Shown piece by piece: positions 34,120 through 43,349 of a stretch of 64,000 nucleotides of DNA. This stretch comes from GCA-2705995 sp048267965. Its GTDB lineage: Bacteria; Bacteroidota; Bacteroidia; Flavobacteriales_G; Salibacteraceae. The stretch covers positions 62,001 to 126,000 of the forward strand of contig JBLWWK010000007.1 of NCBI GenBank assembly GCA_048267965.1, in the 5' to 3' direction. The notes below the pieces were generated by a model. That model saw only the letters and a program-made list of their open reading frames with translations. It made no database searches and had not been told where the DNA came from. Positions within the stretch are counted from its first letter, which is position 1. Each line of letters starts with the position of its first letter. The position numbers and the translations under genes were made by a program.

Positions 34120-34971
34120 ATGGAAGAACTAGGGCTAAATACGGAGCAAATACAAGAGTACACCTTGTTAATGTATAATTGGCTTCTCGATAAGGGGCCT
34201 AAGTTGGTACTAGCCATATTGTTCTTCTTTGTGGGCATTAAGGTGATTAATTGGCTGATTAAGAAAAGCGAAAAAGCCATGTCTGTAGCAAAAATTGATG
34301 CTACTTTAATTCCCTTCTTGAGTAATGTGTTGGGTTGGTCTCTAAAGATTATGTTGCTTATCAGTGTGGCTTCTATGATTGGCGTAGAAACTACCTCGTT
34401 TGTAGCCATGATTGGTGCGGCAGGTTTAGCCATCGGGTTAGCACTCCAGGGCACGTTGCAAAACTTTGCGGGAGGTGTAATCTTACTGATATTTAAGCCT
34501 TTTAAAGTAGGCGACTTAATAGAAGCAAACGGTTACAAAGGCAAAGTAGAAGAGATTCACATTTTAGTAACCAAGCTAGTTACCTTACAAAACGAATTGG
34601 TAATTATCCCTAACGGAACATTAAGCAACGGAAGCTTAAAAAACTTCTCGGCTCAAGGTAGCATTCGGGTAGATATGATGATTGGTGTTAGTTACGATGC
34701 CGATATTGACGAAGCTATTCGCAGAATGAAGGGCATTTTAGAAAGAGACGAACGTGTTTTAAAAACTCCAGAGCCCGTGGTAGGCGTATACGAATATGCC
34801 GATAGCAGCATTAACTTAGTAGTTAGACCACATACAACAGTAGAAAATTATTGGTCAGTTTGGTTCGAAACGCATTATCAGATGAAAAAAGAACTAGACG
34901 ATGCAGGAATTAATATTCCGTTTCCGCAGCGAGATGTTCATTTATTTCAACATCCAGCAAACAAAAAATAA
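34120..34971 (+). CDS. Small-conductance mechanosensitive channel (MscS)
   Basis: The protein has 283 residues, with three N-terminal transmembrane helices. The pore helix has the Gly/Ala pattern GLAIGLALQGTLQNFAGGVIL (about 105-125). The cytoplasmic beta and alpha/beta domains follow, with LVTLQNELVIIPNG. The size matches E. coli MscS. It opens on membrane tension to release solutes during osmotic downshift. A good terminator follows immediately. Confidence 0.95.
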   Translation: MEELGLNTEQIQEYTLLMYNWLLDKGPKLVLAILFFFVGIKVINWLIKKSEKAMSVAKIDATLIPFLSNVLGWSLKIMLLISVASMIGVETTSFVAMIGAAGLAIGLALQGTLQNFAGGVILLIFKPFKVGDLIEANGYKGKVEEIHILVTKLVTLQNELVIIPNGTLSNGSLKNFSAQGSIRVDMMIGVSYDADIDEAIRRMKGILERDERVLKTPEPVVGVYEYADSSINLVVRPHTTVENYWSVWFETHYQMKKELDDAGINIPFPQRDVHLFQHPANKK

Positions 34972-34977
34972 GCGCAT

Positions 34978-35008
34978 AAAAAAAGCCTCTCTCCGAGAGG
35001 CTTTTTTT
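34978..35008. terminator. Bidirectional terminator after the MscS gene
   Basis: AAAAAAAGCCTCTC pairs perfectly with GAGAGGCTTTTTTT around a TCC loop. It lies between the MscS gene and the convergent RRM gene. Confidence 0.95.
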
Positions 35009-35031
35009 ATTTATGTTCACGAAGAGAGATC

Positions 35032-35322
35032 TTAATATCTTCTTTCTCTTCTTCCGCCACCGCCACCGCGGTTGTTGCTTTTGCGATCTTCTGCTTCTTT
35101 AACAGTCATCTCGCGACCATCATACTCAGCACCGTGTAATTCTTCGATAGCTTTGCGAGCAGCGTCATCATCTGACATCTCAACAAATCCGAAACCACGA
35201 GAACGGCCAGTTTCACGATCGTTTACAATTTTAGCAGACGAAACTTCGCCATACTCTTCAAAAATGTCCTGTAAATCGCTGCTTTCAATGCGATAGCTCA
35301 GGTTAGCTACAAAAATGTTCAT
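35032..35322 (-). CDS. RRM-type glycine-rich RNA-binding protein
   Basis: This 96-residue protein is a single RNA-recognition motif: RNP2 is IFVANL at the N-terminus and RNP1 is RGFGFVEM near residue 44. A glycine- and arginine-rich tail (GGGGGRRERRY) follows. Such small RRM proteins occur in Bacteroidota and cyanobacteria and are often abundant or cold-induced RNA chaperones. The upstream -7 element (35449 to 35442) predicts a leader of about 115 bases, long for this genome, which suits post-transcriptional control. Confidence 0.93.
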   Translation of the reverse strand: MNIFVANLSYRIESSDLQDIFEEYGEVSSAKIVNDRETGRSRGFGFVEMSDDDAARKAIEELHGAEYDGREMTVKEAEDRKSNNRGGGGGRRERRY

Positions 35323-35441
35323 ATAAAAAGACTAAAAATTAATAAAATGCGCTTTAAACAAAAGATAAACCTAGAACCGTCTTATCAATGAAATGATATC
35401 AAAAAAGAGAAAGTGCAGCGTCTCAATTATTTTCAGCGCTT

Positions 35442-35449
35442 CAAATGTA
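35442..35449 (-). promoter_or_regulatory. -7 promoter element of the RRM gene
   Basis: TACATTTG on the minus strand is an exact TAnnTTTG match. It implies transcription from about 35437 and a leader of about 115 bases. The rest of the 218-base gap (35323-35540) shows no other clear element. Confidence 0.5.
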
Positions 35450-35540
35450 CGTTAATTTAAAACCCTCACTACGAGTTATGCAATAATTTAACATTCGTTA
35501 CTTTTAGTTTTCATTCAATTAAAGTCTTGAAACACAGAAA

Positions 35541-36755
35541 TTATTCAATTAATGTTGTTTTAACTTGAATGTTACTATGTAGGGTTCTGTGCACTGGGCA
35601 CTTATCAGCAATCTCTAGTAATCGCTTTATTTGGGTAGGATCCAATTCTCCTTCTATTTGTAAGTAACGTTGAAATACATCAATCTTATTTTTTGGGCTT
35701 TCTATATGTGAAGAGTCACTGGCATACTCTTTACTGTGGTCTACATGCACTTCGATTTCTTGCAAATTCCACTTTTTATTGTTGGCATACATTCTTAATG
35801 TCATAGCGGTGCAAGCAGCCAATGATGCAGCTAACAAATCATACGGAGTAGGGCCTAAATCGTCTCCACCAACATCTGCGGGTTCATCGGCCAAAAAACG
35901 ATGGTTACCCGCAATCATTTCTGTGGTGTAGCCACTGTGTTCTAATCGGGCTCCTACCTGGTTTTTTGTTTTAAAATGAGATTTATGCGCCTCTTGAATG
36001 TACCGTTTGGCCCAAGCTTCAATTAATTGCCCAACGTAGTGTGCGTCTTCCCGGTTGGTCAGTAAATGGTCGGCCTTGTCTAATGAAACAAACGACTTTG
36101 GATGATGCATTTTTTCATAAATCTCCTTAGCGTTTTCTATGCCCACAATAGTGTCTTGCGGACTATGAAATACCAAGACTGATTTACCTTTCAATTTGGG
36201 TTTTAGCTGATCGAGTGACCGGTTTTGCAAATCGTCTAAAAATTGCTTTTTAATAGTGAATGGCCGTCCGCCAATAGAAACTTCAGCAATTCCTGTTTCT
36301 AAAATAGTTTCTTCGCTATCTTGAATTAAGTGTTTAACGTGTTCTGGGTTAGACGGAGAGCCAATAGTTACTACAGCATTTACATCTTCTAGTTGTGCAG
36401 CAGCATGCAAAACAGCAGCTCCGCCTAAACTGTGGCCAATTAAAATACTGGGTTGCTCGAAGTTCTCTTTTAAAAACGCGCAAGCATGCAGTAAATCTTG
36501 AATGTTCGATGAAAAATTAGAGTTTTCGAATTCGCCTTCGCTTTCTCCCAACCCTGAAAAATCGAATCGTAAAACAGCAATTCCTTCTTGGGTTAAACCT
36601 CTGCTGATGTTATTAACGGCTTTAAAGTTTTTGCTGCACGTAAAACAATGGGCAAATACGGCAAAGAGCTTGGGTTTATTGCCCAGCGGAAAATCTAGGT
36701 AAGCCGCTAATTTTAAATTGTTTTCGCCTTGGAAAGAGATTTTTTGTGTTTTCAT
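35541..36755 (-). CDS. Fused alpha/beta hydrolase and OsmC-family protein
   Basis: The protein has 404 residues. Residues 1-255 form an alpha/beta hydrolase with the nucleophile elbow GHSLGG (near 108), AHCFTCSKNF near the start, and a C-terminal HxL region (KADHLLT). Residues about 265-404 form an OsmC/Ohr-type domain with both reactive cysteines (AACTAMTLR and KCPVHRTL). This two-domain arrangement is known in several bacteria. The OsmC part suggests peroxide or electrophile detoxification, and the hydrolase substrate is unknown. It is 14 bases downstream of the cardiolipin synthase gene on the same strand, so the two are probably co-transcribed. Confidence 0.92.
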   Translation of the reverse strand: MKTQKISFQGENNLKLAAYLDFPLGNKPKLFAVFAHCFTCSKNFKAVNNISRGLTQEGIAVLRFDFSGLGESEGEFENSNFSSNIQDLLHACAFLKENFEQPSILIGHSLGGAAVLHAAAQLEDVNAVVTIGSPSNPEHVKHLIQDSEETILETGIAEVSIGGRPFTIKKQFLDDLQNRSLDQLKPKLKGKSVLVFHSPQDTIVGIENAKEIYEKMHHPKSFVSLDKADHLLTNREDAHYVGQLIEAWAKRYIQEAHKSHFKTKNQVGARLEHSGYTTEMIAGNHRFLADEPADVGGDDLGPTPYDLLAASLAACTAMTLRMYANNKKWNLQEIEVHVDHSKEYASDSSHIESPKNKIDVFQRYLQIEGELDPTQIKRLLEIADKCPVHRTLHSNIQVKTTLIE

Positions 36756-36769
36756 TGGGAGGTCTTTTT

Positions 36770-38230
36770 TTAGAGCAAAGGAGCAAATAGCCGTGCTATC
36801 GATTCAAAAATTCGATGAATAATGGGGCGTTTTTTCCACTCTGCATAACTTAACAAACGAGCATTTTCTCTGTCGTGTTCGAATTGCTCGGCTAATTTTT
36901 TTGTTAAATCGGTATCGTAAATAAAAGCGTTTACCTCAAAGTTGGTGAGAAAGCTTCGATAGTCCATGTTGGCGGTTCCTACCGTTGAAAACTGATGATC
37001 GATTACCAGGGTTTTTGCGTGAATAAAGCCTTTGCGGTAGAGGTAAACTTTTACGCCCGCTTTTAATAAACTTTTTATGAAGGAACGCGTTGCAAAATGA
37101 GCTATGCGCGTATCGCTTTGTTCGGGGATAATTATTTCTACTTCGATGCCAGCTCTTACCGCAGTTGTTATGGCTGTAAGTATGCTTTCGTTAGGAATAA
37201 AATAGGGCGTGGTGATGAGAATACGCTCATTGGCTTCGGCAATGGCTGTGAATAAACCTTGCATAATGCTCGACCAATCTGAGTCGGGACCCGAACCCGT
37301 TATCTGAATGGGCAAAAGAGCATTTTCTATGGTGCTCGTAGGAAAATACAAGGGTGAAGGCTCGACCCATTTTTCGGAGGCAAATTTCCAATTCAGTAAA
37401 AAGAGAAGTTGCAAAGATTTGGTGGCTTCGCCTTCGATTTGAATATGTGTATCTCGCCAATAACTTTGGTTGTAGCGATTATCGTAACGGTCAGAGAAAT
37501 TGATTCCGCCTAAAAAACAAATGGTTCCGTCTACAACTACAATTTTTCGGTGATCACGGAAGTTAACTTTTGAAGTTAACCGCGGAAAACGAACCGGCAT
37601 AAATGGATAAATCTCAATACCAGCTTGTGTTAATTGGTCTATGCTCGTTTGTGAAAGATGATTACTACCTACATCATCGTAAATAATGCGCACTTCCACA
37701 CCTCTTTGCGCTTTGGCAATTAATTTATCGAAAAGTTGTTGGGTAATGGTAGAGTCTTCAAGTATGTAGTATTCAAGGTGAATGTGGTGCTGAGCTTGGT
37801 CTATGGCATTAAAAATGGCGGGGAAGGTTTCTTCACCATTCACTAATAACTGAGCCTTGTTTTTAACGGTAAGAACCGCTTTTTCGTTGTTCATGATTAG
37901 TTTAGCCACTTTAATCCACTCAGAAAGGTGAGATTGAATGAGTTTCTCTTCTTGCCCAAATTTGAAAATAAGTTCTTGGGTCCAGTTTTTTATAAACTCA
38001 TTGTCTTGCAGTGCTTTGCGGCTGAAGAGCTTATCTTTTCGATAGTCTTGCCCAAAAAGTAAAAACACCAATAAACCAATAACGGGTAAGAGTAATATTA
38101 CAATTAGATAAGAAGTGGTTTTTACAGGGTCGCGGTTTTGCAATAGCAATCGAAAACTGATAAAAACTACGATTACGTAGTAAAGAATTAAACCAATTTC
38201 GTACGCCCAATCGAGGTAGTTCACATTCAA
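36770..38230 (-). CDS. cls: Cardiolipin synthase (phospholipase D family)
   Basis: The 486-residue protein has two N-terminal membrane helices (FLL...LVFLLFGQDY region within residues 10-65), then two HKD phospholipase-D motifs: FRDHRKIVVVDG near residue 225 and FIHAKTLVIDHQF near 400. Both contain His and Lys at the catalytic spacing, with downstream GGINFSD and GTANMDYRSF. It joins phosphatidyl groups to form cardiolipin at the inner membrane. Its gene is divergent from the WG-repeat gene. A dispersed 10-mer at 36974 encodes VGT beside the second HKD motif. Confidence 0.95.
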   Translation of the reverse strand: MNVNYLDWAYEIGLILYYVIVVFISFRLLLQNRDPVKTTSYLIVILLLPVIGLLVFLLFGQDYRKDKLFSRKALQDNEFIKNWTQELIFKFGQEEKLIQSHLSEWIKVAKLIMNNEKAVLTVKNKAQLLVNGEETFPAIFNAIDQAQHHIHLEYYILEDSTITQQLFDKLIAKAQRGVEVRIIYDDVGSNHLSQTSIDQLTQAGIEIYPFMPVRFPRLTSKVNFRDHRKIVVVDGTICFLGGINFSDRYDNRYNQSYWRDTHIQIEGEATKSLQLLFLLNWKFASEKWVEPSPLYFPTSTIENALLPIQITGSGPDSDWSSIMQGLFTAIAEANERILITTPYFIPNESILTAITTAVRAGIEVEIIIPEQSDTRIAHFATRSFIKSLLKAGVKVYLYRKGFIHAKTLVIDHQFSTVGTANMDYRSFLTNFEVNAFIYDTDLTKKLAEQFEHDRENARLLSYAEWKKRPIIHRIFESIARLFAPLL

Positions 38231-38321
38231 TTATTTTGCTTGTGCGAAAATTACACAACTTAATGGTGATTCTTTCCCAAAATGTAGAGGGTTTCTACTA
38301 TTAGATAGGTAAATGGAATTG

Positions 38322-38329
38322 TATTTTTG
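38322..38329 (+). promoter_or_regulatory. -7 element 5 bases before the WG-repeat ATG
   Basis: TATTTTTG (exact TAnnTTTG) ends 5 bases before the ATG at 38335, predicting a leaderless transcript. Confidence 0.5.
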
Positions 38330-38334
38330 CATTA

Positions 38335-40557
38335 ATGTTCAGCAAAATTATTCAATTGAGATTTAGCAACGTTGTGGGCTGTTTTTTTGTGCTCTTCTTT
38401 TTAATAAACACTGCTCAGGCAGGTAAATTAAAAAGAGCGTTTGAAGCATTAGAAGTCTACAATTATTTTAAAGCCAAAGAGCTTTTTGAAAAATCGTTAA
38501 AGCGCCAACCAGCAGGAGCCGCATTCGGTTTAAGCTTAATTTACGCTAACAATAAAAATCCGTTTTACGAGCTAGAAAAGGCATATGTCTACATTTTAAA
38601 AAGCGATTCTGCTTACCGTTTTCTCGATGAAAAAGACCGAGAAAAATTGCTCGAATTACAAGTAGATTCTCTCGTCATTTTGCAACAGAAAAAGGCCGTT
38701 TCTCATCAATTTTATCAGAATACAAAAGAGAAAAATTCAGAAAATGCCTACCAACAATTTATCGATAACCATCCGTGGGCTAACGAGTTAGAGTCTGCTA
38801 TTCGCAGGCGCAATCAATTGGCATTCGACTCGGTAAAAGAAATTCACACTTACGAAGCGTACAACGCGTTCCTACAGAAATACCCAGATGCATTGCAAGC
38901 CGAAGAGGCCCAAGCTCAATACGATGTTTTATTTTTTAAAGCCCAAACGGCAGAAAACACATTGGTAAGCTACCAAGCGTTTTTGTTGCATTACGGTGAT
39001 AGCCCGTATGTAAGTGCCGCCCAAGACAGTATCTATCAATTGAGTACCCGCGATAAAACCATTTCTTCTTATGAGCGCTTTATAAGAAGGAACCCCCAAA
39101 ATAGAAATGTAAACACTGCTTGGCAACGTATTTACGCCTTGTATACAGATGATTACACACCAGAATCGATCAGTGAGTTCTTGCTCGATTACCCGAATTA
39201 TCCGTACAGAAACGAAGCGTTTAAAGATTTTGAATTAGCACAAATAGAGTTTGTACCGTTTAAAGCTAAGGTGGGCAACGAAAGCAAATGGGGATTTCTA
39301 GATACCTTGGGCAATGTGAGAATTGAGCCGCAATTTCAATTTGCGAGTGGTTTTACTGAAGGATTAGCCGTTGTTGGGCAAAACAACAAAATGGGATTTG
39401 TTAACAAAAAAGGGGAGTTGGTGATTGCTCCTGAGTACGATGAGGCTTTTCGGTTCGATGCAGGAATGGCTACTGTGATTAAAAACGATTTGTACGGAAG
39501 CATCGATAAAAAAGGAAATGAAATAATTGCCATAGAATACGAAGAGTTAGGTGCTTTAAAATCAGGTTTGATTCTGGCTAAGAAAAACGATTTGTACGGC
39601 TACTTACTTCCATCAGGAGAAGTGAAAATCGATTTTAACTATCAGTTTGCGTACGATTTTGAGGGTTCTTATGCGTTGGTAGAAAACGACACAGCTACGG
39701 GGTTAATTGATGTAAACGGAATTGAGGTGGTTCCCATCTTTTACGAGAAATTGAGCTTTTTAACACCCGAAATTTTAAAAGCAAAAACAAACGGATATTT
39801 CGGTATTATCACCGTTTTGGGCGATACGATTGTTCCGTTCGAATACGATTACATTGGCGAGGTAAACAACAACCGCATGTTGGCTGTGAAAGAAAACGAA
39901 TACCATTATCTCAACTTGAAAGGCCACATTGCGTTTGATAAAACGTATCCGTACGAACCGGCTGCTCTCAACTATGCAGTCTTTCAAAAAGGCTATGCCA
40001 TTTACAAAAATAAGAAAGGCCATTTTGGGATTATCGATACGTTAGGAAGTCGAATTTTCCCGGCTATCTTCGATAACGTAGGCACTTACGATACTACTTT
40101 AACTGCCGTAAAACGCTACGGAAAATGGGGATATGCCAATGCAGATGTTCAGCTTATTATTGGTTACAAATATACCTATGCCTGGCCTTTCGAAAATGGA
40201 ATGGCTAAAGTAGAAAAAGACCGTTTGCAAGCAATAATTGATGAAAAAGGTGAAACCATTATTCCTTTTGAATATGCATCGTTACAAGTGCGACCCGATT
40301 CGTTAATTAGGGTAGAAACCACAGACCGCAAAAAAGGCTTAATCTCGATGAGCAACGTAAAAGTGTTGCCGCCCATTTTTGATCAAATTCAACCTTTTTC
40401 GAAAACGATTTTAAGCGTAGAAAAAGACGGCAAAATGGCGCTTTATAATACTTTCGAGCGCGCTTTCTTTTACACAGAACCGGGGTTTTTAGAAGCTATT
40501 TCGGCTTCAGAAAACGAGCAACAACCCGCAGAAAATACCGTTGATTCAGAAGAATAA
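38335..40557 (+). CDS. WG-repeat protein with helical N-terminal region
   Basis: This exported protein has 740 residues. After a signal peptide (ending NTAQAG) comes an alpha-helical, TPR-like region (about 30-300). From about residue 315 there are 11-12 WG-type repeats of 33-36 residues, with units such as WGFLDTLGN, YGSIDKKGN, FGIIDTLGS and WGYANADV, each followed by (P/A)xxY/F(D/E). WG-repeat proteins of Bacteroidota are thought to be surface or periplasmic binding scaffolds, and no enzyme motif is present. The stop codon overlaps the ATG of the next gene by one base (TAATG), which points to translational coupling to the TonB-like protein. Confidence 0.88.
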   Translation: MFSKIIQLRFSNVVGCFFVLFFLINTAQAGKLKRAFEALEVYNYFKAKELFEKSLKRQPAGAAFGLSLIYANNKNPFYELEKAYVYILKSDSAYRFLDEKDREKLLELQVDSLVILQQKKAVSHQFYQNTKEKNSENAYQQFIDNHPWANELESAIRRRNQLAFDSVKEIHTYEAYNAFLQKYPDALQAEEAQAQYDVLFFKAQTAENTLVSYQAFLLHYGDSPYVSAAQDSIYQLSTRDKTISSYERFIRRNPQNRNVNTAWQRIYALYTDDYTPESISEFLLDYPNYPYRNEAFKDFELAQIEFVPFKAKVGNESKWGFLDTLGNVRIEPQFQFASGFTEGLAVVGQNNKMGFVNKKGELVIAPEYDEAFRFDAGMATVIKNDLYGSIDKKGNEIIAIEYEELGALKSGLILAKKNDLYGYLLPSGEVKIDFNYQFAYDFEGSYALVENDTATGLIDVNGIEVVPIFYEKLSFLTPEILKAKTNGYFGIITVLGDTIVPFEYDYIGEVNNNRMLAVKENEYHYLNLKGHIAFDKTYPYEPAALNYAVFQKGYAIYKNKKGHFGIIDTLGSRIFPAIFDNVGTYDTTLTAVKRYGKWGYANADVQLIIGYKYTYAWPFENGMAKVEKDRLQAIIDEKGETIIPFEYASLQVRPDSLIRVETTDRKKGLISMSNVKVLPPIFDQIQPFSKTILSVEKDGKMALYNTFERAFFYTEPGFLEAISASENEQQPAENTVDSEE

Positions 40558-41348
40558 TGCACGCAATAGATCGATTTCTTGATTTTTTCGAAACCCACAA
40601 AATACCCATTGTAGGAACCGTACTCGTGCACTTTTTAATTATTGCACTGTTTAGCTTTTTCGGATTGTCAAAATCGGCAGAGACCACCACATCGGTAATC
40701 AAAATGGACTTTTCAGAGCCGAAAGTGGTTCCTACCGAGAAAGAAATCAAAGAGAAAGCTCAGCAAGAAGTGAGTCGAGACTTGGCTAATGCCACCAATA
40801 AAGCCAAAAACTTATCAAGCACCTCGAAACTGCCCGCGGACTACAATAAAATTAACGAGAAGGCAGTAGATCATCAGCAACGAAGCAGCGTTGAAGAAGA
40901 AATTAACGAACGGCTAAAAAACCTTGAACAAGAGGTGATTGCAGAGCAAAGAGCGAGCGGTTATGGCTATACAGCCCAAGAAGCAGAGGCGCTCATTAAC
41001 TCGAAAAAACAACGTGAGTTAGAGAAAGTTGTCGAAAAAGAAGCTCAATCTGAAGGGGCCGTAAGTGGCCCTACAAACATCAGTTATCGCTTGGCCAATC
41101 GGTACGATACGTACATTTATGTGCCGGTCTATTTGTGCGAAGAAGGAGGGGAAGTTACCGTTAATATTGTGGTAGATCGGTCGGGTAAAGTGGCAGGCGC
41201 CAAAATAGATCAAGAATCTTCTAGAACTTCGAGTTCTTGCTTGCTGAATGCCGCCTTAAAAGCTGCGAAAGCGGCTCGATTTAACGCCTCTTCAACTGCC
41301 AACAAATTGCAGAATGGCTCTATGACTTTTCGCTTTTTGGGGAATTAG
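40557..41348 (+). CDS. TonB-like energy-transducing protein
   Basis: The protein has 263 residues. A single N-terminal transmembrane helix (about 18-36) is followed by a long charged helical linker (about 50-165) and a C-terminal domain reminiscent of TonB (VTVNIVVDRSGKVAGAKI, then LLNAALKAAKAARFN). The linker lacks the proline-rich composition of classical TonB; it is rich in Lys, Glu and Ala instead. Translational coupling to the WG-repeat protein suggests that the pair spans the envelope. Two dispersed motif copies (40611 and 40727) lie 107 bases apart in the first part of the gene. The 3' end overlaps the convergent DUF1853 gene by 29 bases. Confidence 0.72.
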   Translation: MHAIDRFLDFFETHKIPIVGTVLVHFLIIALFSFFGLSKSAETTTSVIKMDFSEPKVVPTEKEIKEKAQQEVSRDLANATNKAKNLSSTSKLPADYNKINEKAVDHQQRSSVEEEINERLKNLEQEVIAEQRASGYGYTAQEAEALINSKKQRELEKVVEKEAQSEGAVSGPTNISYRLANRYDTYIYVPVYLCEEGGEVTVNIVVDRSGKVAGAKIDQESSRTSSSCLLNAALKAAKAARFNASSTANKLQNGSMTFRFLGN

Positions 41349-42192
41349 GCCAATTGTTTTGTACTACAAAAATGGGTGCGAAATCATGATGGTAGGCCGA
41401 TAACATACGGGGAGAATCGAACTCACCAGAAACGATCATTTCTTGAATTTCTGCCGAACTTTTAACTAAACTTTGAACGGTGTTTAAGCACATCCAGTTG
41501 AGTTTTGGGCGAATTGAAAAAGAGGTAAATCCATACTTTTCAATAAATGCTTTCCATTCGTGTTGAAAAAGCCAAACTCCTTTTTTACAATGCTGATTTA
41601 TTCCGGTAGGAACCCGTTGATGATTTTCATTAAAATGATAAAACAGTTTACCTGGTAAATGCGCTAGAGAAGTAATTGAAGTAACTTGTTGTTGCTCTAA
41701 AAATTCTTGGGCTTTTGGGTGGTGAATAAGCGGGAGTTGATGAGAAAGCACCCTTTTAACCTTAATATCGAGCCTGTCTTTGGCGTTTGGGCCGAGAAAA
41801 TGGTGTTGTTCGGTTCCGTTTCCAAAGCAGAGATAAAACTTTACCGCCAATTCTAAATGATACACCGTTTCGGTAGGCAGATGCTCAAATACAAAGTCGA
41901 GCTCACCCAACGTGGTTTTATCATCTTTTAGCTGAATTCCCTTGCCTAACACCCGAAAGTGAGGATGAGCCTCAAGAGCGAAAGCAAGAATTTCTTCTGC
42001 GAAAAACCCTAACCGATTTCGGTGGTTAATTGATAATGAGTGGGGTAAGATTGATGCGTTTTTTTCGGCATACTTTATGATTAAGCCCAGCAACCACGCT
42101 GCTTTTAGATTGTTTTTATGAAGAGCAAGGGTAGGTGTTTCGCCTATCCATTTGAGGTTTTTTATGAGTGTATTTTTAACAATTTCGACCAA
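41320..42192 (-). CDS. DUF1853 family protein
   Basis: This 290-residue protein matches the DUF1853 pattern: GELDFVFEH, HLELAVKFYLCFG and HFLGPNAKDRLDIKVKR in the middle third. The spaced acidic residues and the VKF lysine recall a PD-(D/E)XK-type nuclease fold, which has been proposed for this kind of domain; that is inference. The gene overlaps the end of the TonB-like gene by 29 bases in convergent direction and is divergent from the next gene. A dispersed 10-mer is at 41605. Confidence 0.85.
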   Translation of the reverse strand: MVEIVKNTLIKNLKWIGETPTLALHKNNLKAAWLLGLIIKYAEKNASILPHSLSINHRNRLGFFAEEILAFALEAHPHFRVLGKGIQLKDDKTTLGELDFVFEHLPTETVYHLELAVKFYLCFGNGTEQHHFLGPNAKDRLDIKVKRVLSHQLPLIHHPKAQEFLEQQQVTSITSLAHLPGKLFYHFNENHQRVPTGINQHCKKGVWLFQHEWKAFIEKYGFTSFSIRPKLNWMCLNTVQSLVKSSAEIQEMIVSGEFDSPRMLSAYHHDFAPIFVVQNNWPNSPKSEKS

Positions 42193-42248
42193 AGCGTGGA
42201 AAAGAATTTTTGATGGATTACAGAACTTCGTTAACCAAAGTTATCAAC

Positions 42249-42866
42249 ATGTCATTTGTAAATAAGCTTCTTGAAAAAATAATTCCTAAGAAGGTAGACG
42301 AAACGGGCGCACCGATTTTGGCACCAGTGCTTAGCGAATCTATTGAGCGCTCTTCTGTTTACAACGCTAACTACAATGGCTGGATAGAATCTAAGGCATA
42401 CATACCTACTGTTACGCTTGTGCGTAACGCTTATGAATTCAAGAAAATTGGCACAGATTTTCACGTGAATTTGCACATTTTTAATTCGAAACATAGCAAT
42501 GGCTTTTACTTCACTTTCAACGAATCGTTCGGTAAAGATGAGTTTACGTTTTTGTTCGATTTCTTAAAAAACAGAGTGCTAGGTCTCAATTATTACCTCT
42601 ACACTTCGAAAAGAGAAATCAGCGAGCGTCCGAATCATATTCACGAAGTAGAAATGCATTACTTAAAACCGAAGCGGAGTCGGGTTCCTACCGATAAAAA
42701 ACACCAAGAATACGGTAATGTGCTAATCGAGCATGTGAAAATTGACGATGTTTCAAGTTACATCAAACTGATGGCGCACGTTTATACCGATTCTAATTTT
42801 GAGCACCCGAAAGATTTTAATCGTCTTACCGATTACTTGTTCAGAACAACGGGCATAACTCAATAA
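42249..42866 (+). CDS. Hypothetical protein
   Basis: This 205-residue protein from the ATG at 42249 (MSFVNKLLEKIIPKK) is preferred over an ATG 39 bases upstream. It is mixed alpha/beta, has no signal peptide or membrane helix, and contains no cysteine. Features include NGFYFTFNES and PNHIHEVEMHYLKPKRSRVPTD. No family is recognised. It is probably cytoplasmic. A dispersed 10-mer at 42683 encodes VPT. Confidence 0.65.
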   Translation: MSFVNKLLEKIIPKKVDETGAPILAPVLSESIERSSVYNANYNGWIESKAYIPTVTLVRNAYEFKKIGTDFHVNLHIFNSKHSNGFYFTFNESFGKDEFTFLFDFLKNRVLGLNYYLYTSKREISERPNHIHEVEMHYLKPKRSRVPTDKKHQEYGNVLIEHVKIDDVSSYIKLMAHVYTDSNFEHPKDFNRLTDYLFRTTGITQ

Positions 42867-42900
42867 ACTTCGTACCTTAGAGCGGTTAAAATAGATTTCT

Positions 42901-43236
42901 ATGAAAAAAATTGTACTTCTTTTCACTTTAGTGCTTTTCGGATTGGGAGCAATGGCTCAAGAATTTCCAGGAGTTTATAAAAGCGCAGACGCAACGCTCA
43001 CCATTAAAGCAGCCGATCAAACTTTGGTAGGTTCAATCATTGTAGAAGGAACCGAATACTCGTTGAGAGGAAAAGTAGACCCGACTAGTAATGTTGCTTA
43101 TTTAGAAGTAGTTACTGCTGATGGTAAAAAAGTGGGTGATTTAACCGTTACAGCTAACGCTGAAGGGGTTACCGCTAAAACTTCTAACTTAGAAGACCAT
43201 ACGTTTCCTGCTCGATTTAAATTAGTGAAGCAGTAA
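42901..43236 (+). CDS. Small secreted hypothetical protein
   Basis: This 111-residue protein has a clear signal peptide (cleavage after GAMAQ) and a roughly 90-residue beta-rich mature domain (PGVYKSADATLTIK). No cysteines and no known family. It is followed by a terminator and preceded by a 34-base gap, so it may share a transcript with the hypothetical gene before it. Confidence 0.7.
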   Translation: MKKIVLLFTLVLFGLGAMAQEFPGVYKSADATLTIKAADQTLVGSIIVEGTEYSLRGKVDPTSNVAYLEVVTADGKKVGDLTVTANAEGVTAKTSNLEDHTFPARFKLVKQ

Positions 43237-43261
43237 TTTTACCGAAAAAAATAATTTAAAG

Positions 43262-43288
43262 ACTCCTAGTGGTTTTTCCGCTAGGAGT
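43262..43288 (+). terminator. Intrinsic terminator
   Basis: ACTCCTAGTGG pairs with CCGCTAGGAGT (one T-G wobble) around TTTTT and is followed by a T-run, 25 bases after the small secreted protein gene. Confidence 0.92.
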
Positions 43289-43349
43289 TTTTTTATGCCT
43301 TACTGGATAGCTTATTCTACTTTCGCGTAGAGATAAATTAGTAGTTAGA

